From the NCBI GenBank assembly GCA_013365325.1, contig JABVXV010000461.1, positions 1-38,695 of the forward strand: a stretch of DNA of 38,695 bases, written 5' to 3'. Below, in pieces: positions 38,645 to 38,695 of this stretch. Below the pieces are notes generated by a model. The model ran no database searches, was not told where the DNA came from, and saw nothing but the letters and a program-made list of their open reading frames with translations. The number at the start of each line of letters is the position of its first letter. Within the stretch, counting starts at the first letter, position 1. The stretch is from Dipetalonema caudispina (taxonomy: Eukaryota > Nematoda > Chromadorea > Rhabditida > Onchocercidae). The translations under genes were made by a program, and so were the position numbers.

Positions 38645-38695
38645 GTAAGTATAGAAATTAATTATTCATAAATTTCTTATTTTAGCTAAGGATAA

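Overview
The window looks like nuclear DNA of a parasitic nematode, most likely a filarial or other spirurid worm. It is strongly AT-rich and full of simple repeats. Its genes are cut into many small exons by short GT-AG introns whose acceptors end in (T)TTCAG or TTAG. Several genes have an acceptor just before the start codon, as expected for spliced-leader trans-splicing. Every protein I could name has a nematode counterpart. All exon models were read by eye: splice phases close exactly, but no transcript evidence was available.

Layout. Positions 1-7.7 kb hold no gene I can support, only microsatellites, a polypurine tract and one unplaced open frame (3689-3919). From 7.74 to 11.1 kb there is a diverged direct duplication of about 0.8-0.9 kb (7740-8650 and 10236-11070). 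Between the two copies lies a dead C2H2 zinc-finger gene on the minus strand. Next comes an intact 10-exon acid ceramidase / N-acylethanolamine acid amidase gene on the minus strand (14455 down to 11617). It is divergent from the main gene of the window, a 26-exon golgin of the GMAP-210/TRIP11 family on the plus strand (16445-26276, 1281 aa). After 3.3 kb without a supported gene come uridine phosphorylase (plus, 29565-31817, 6 exons) and FAIM (plus, 33655-34938, 4 exons). FAIM is tail-to-tail with a protein phosphatase inhibitor-2 homologue (minus, 36173 down to 35120, 3 exons). At the right edge two secreted-protein first exons point away from each other: a peptide-like exon on the minus strand (38310-38147) and a partial gene on the plus strand (from 38585).

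The genes do not form one pathway or an operon. They are ordinary cellular genes: lysosomal lipid amide hydrolysis, Golgi vesicle tethering, pyrimidine salvage, apoptosis modulation and PP1 control. I found no mobile element with coding capacity, no CRISPR, no rRNA or tRNA and no obvious bacterial transfer. The points most worth a second look are the decayed zinc-finger locus inside a duplication, the shortened lipid-sensing N-terminus and overlapping mini-uORF of the golgin, the inhibitor-2 that lacks its first PP1-docking motif, and the pair of divergent secreted-protein exons at the right end.
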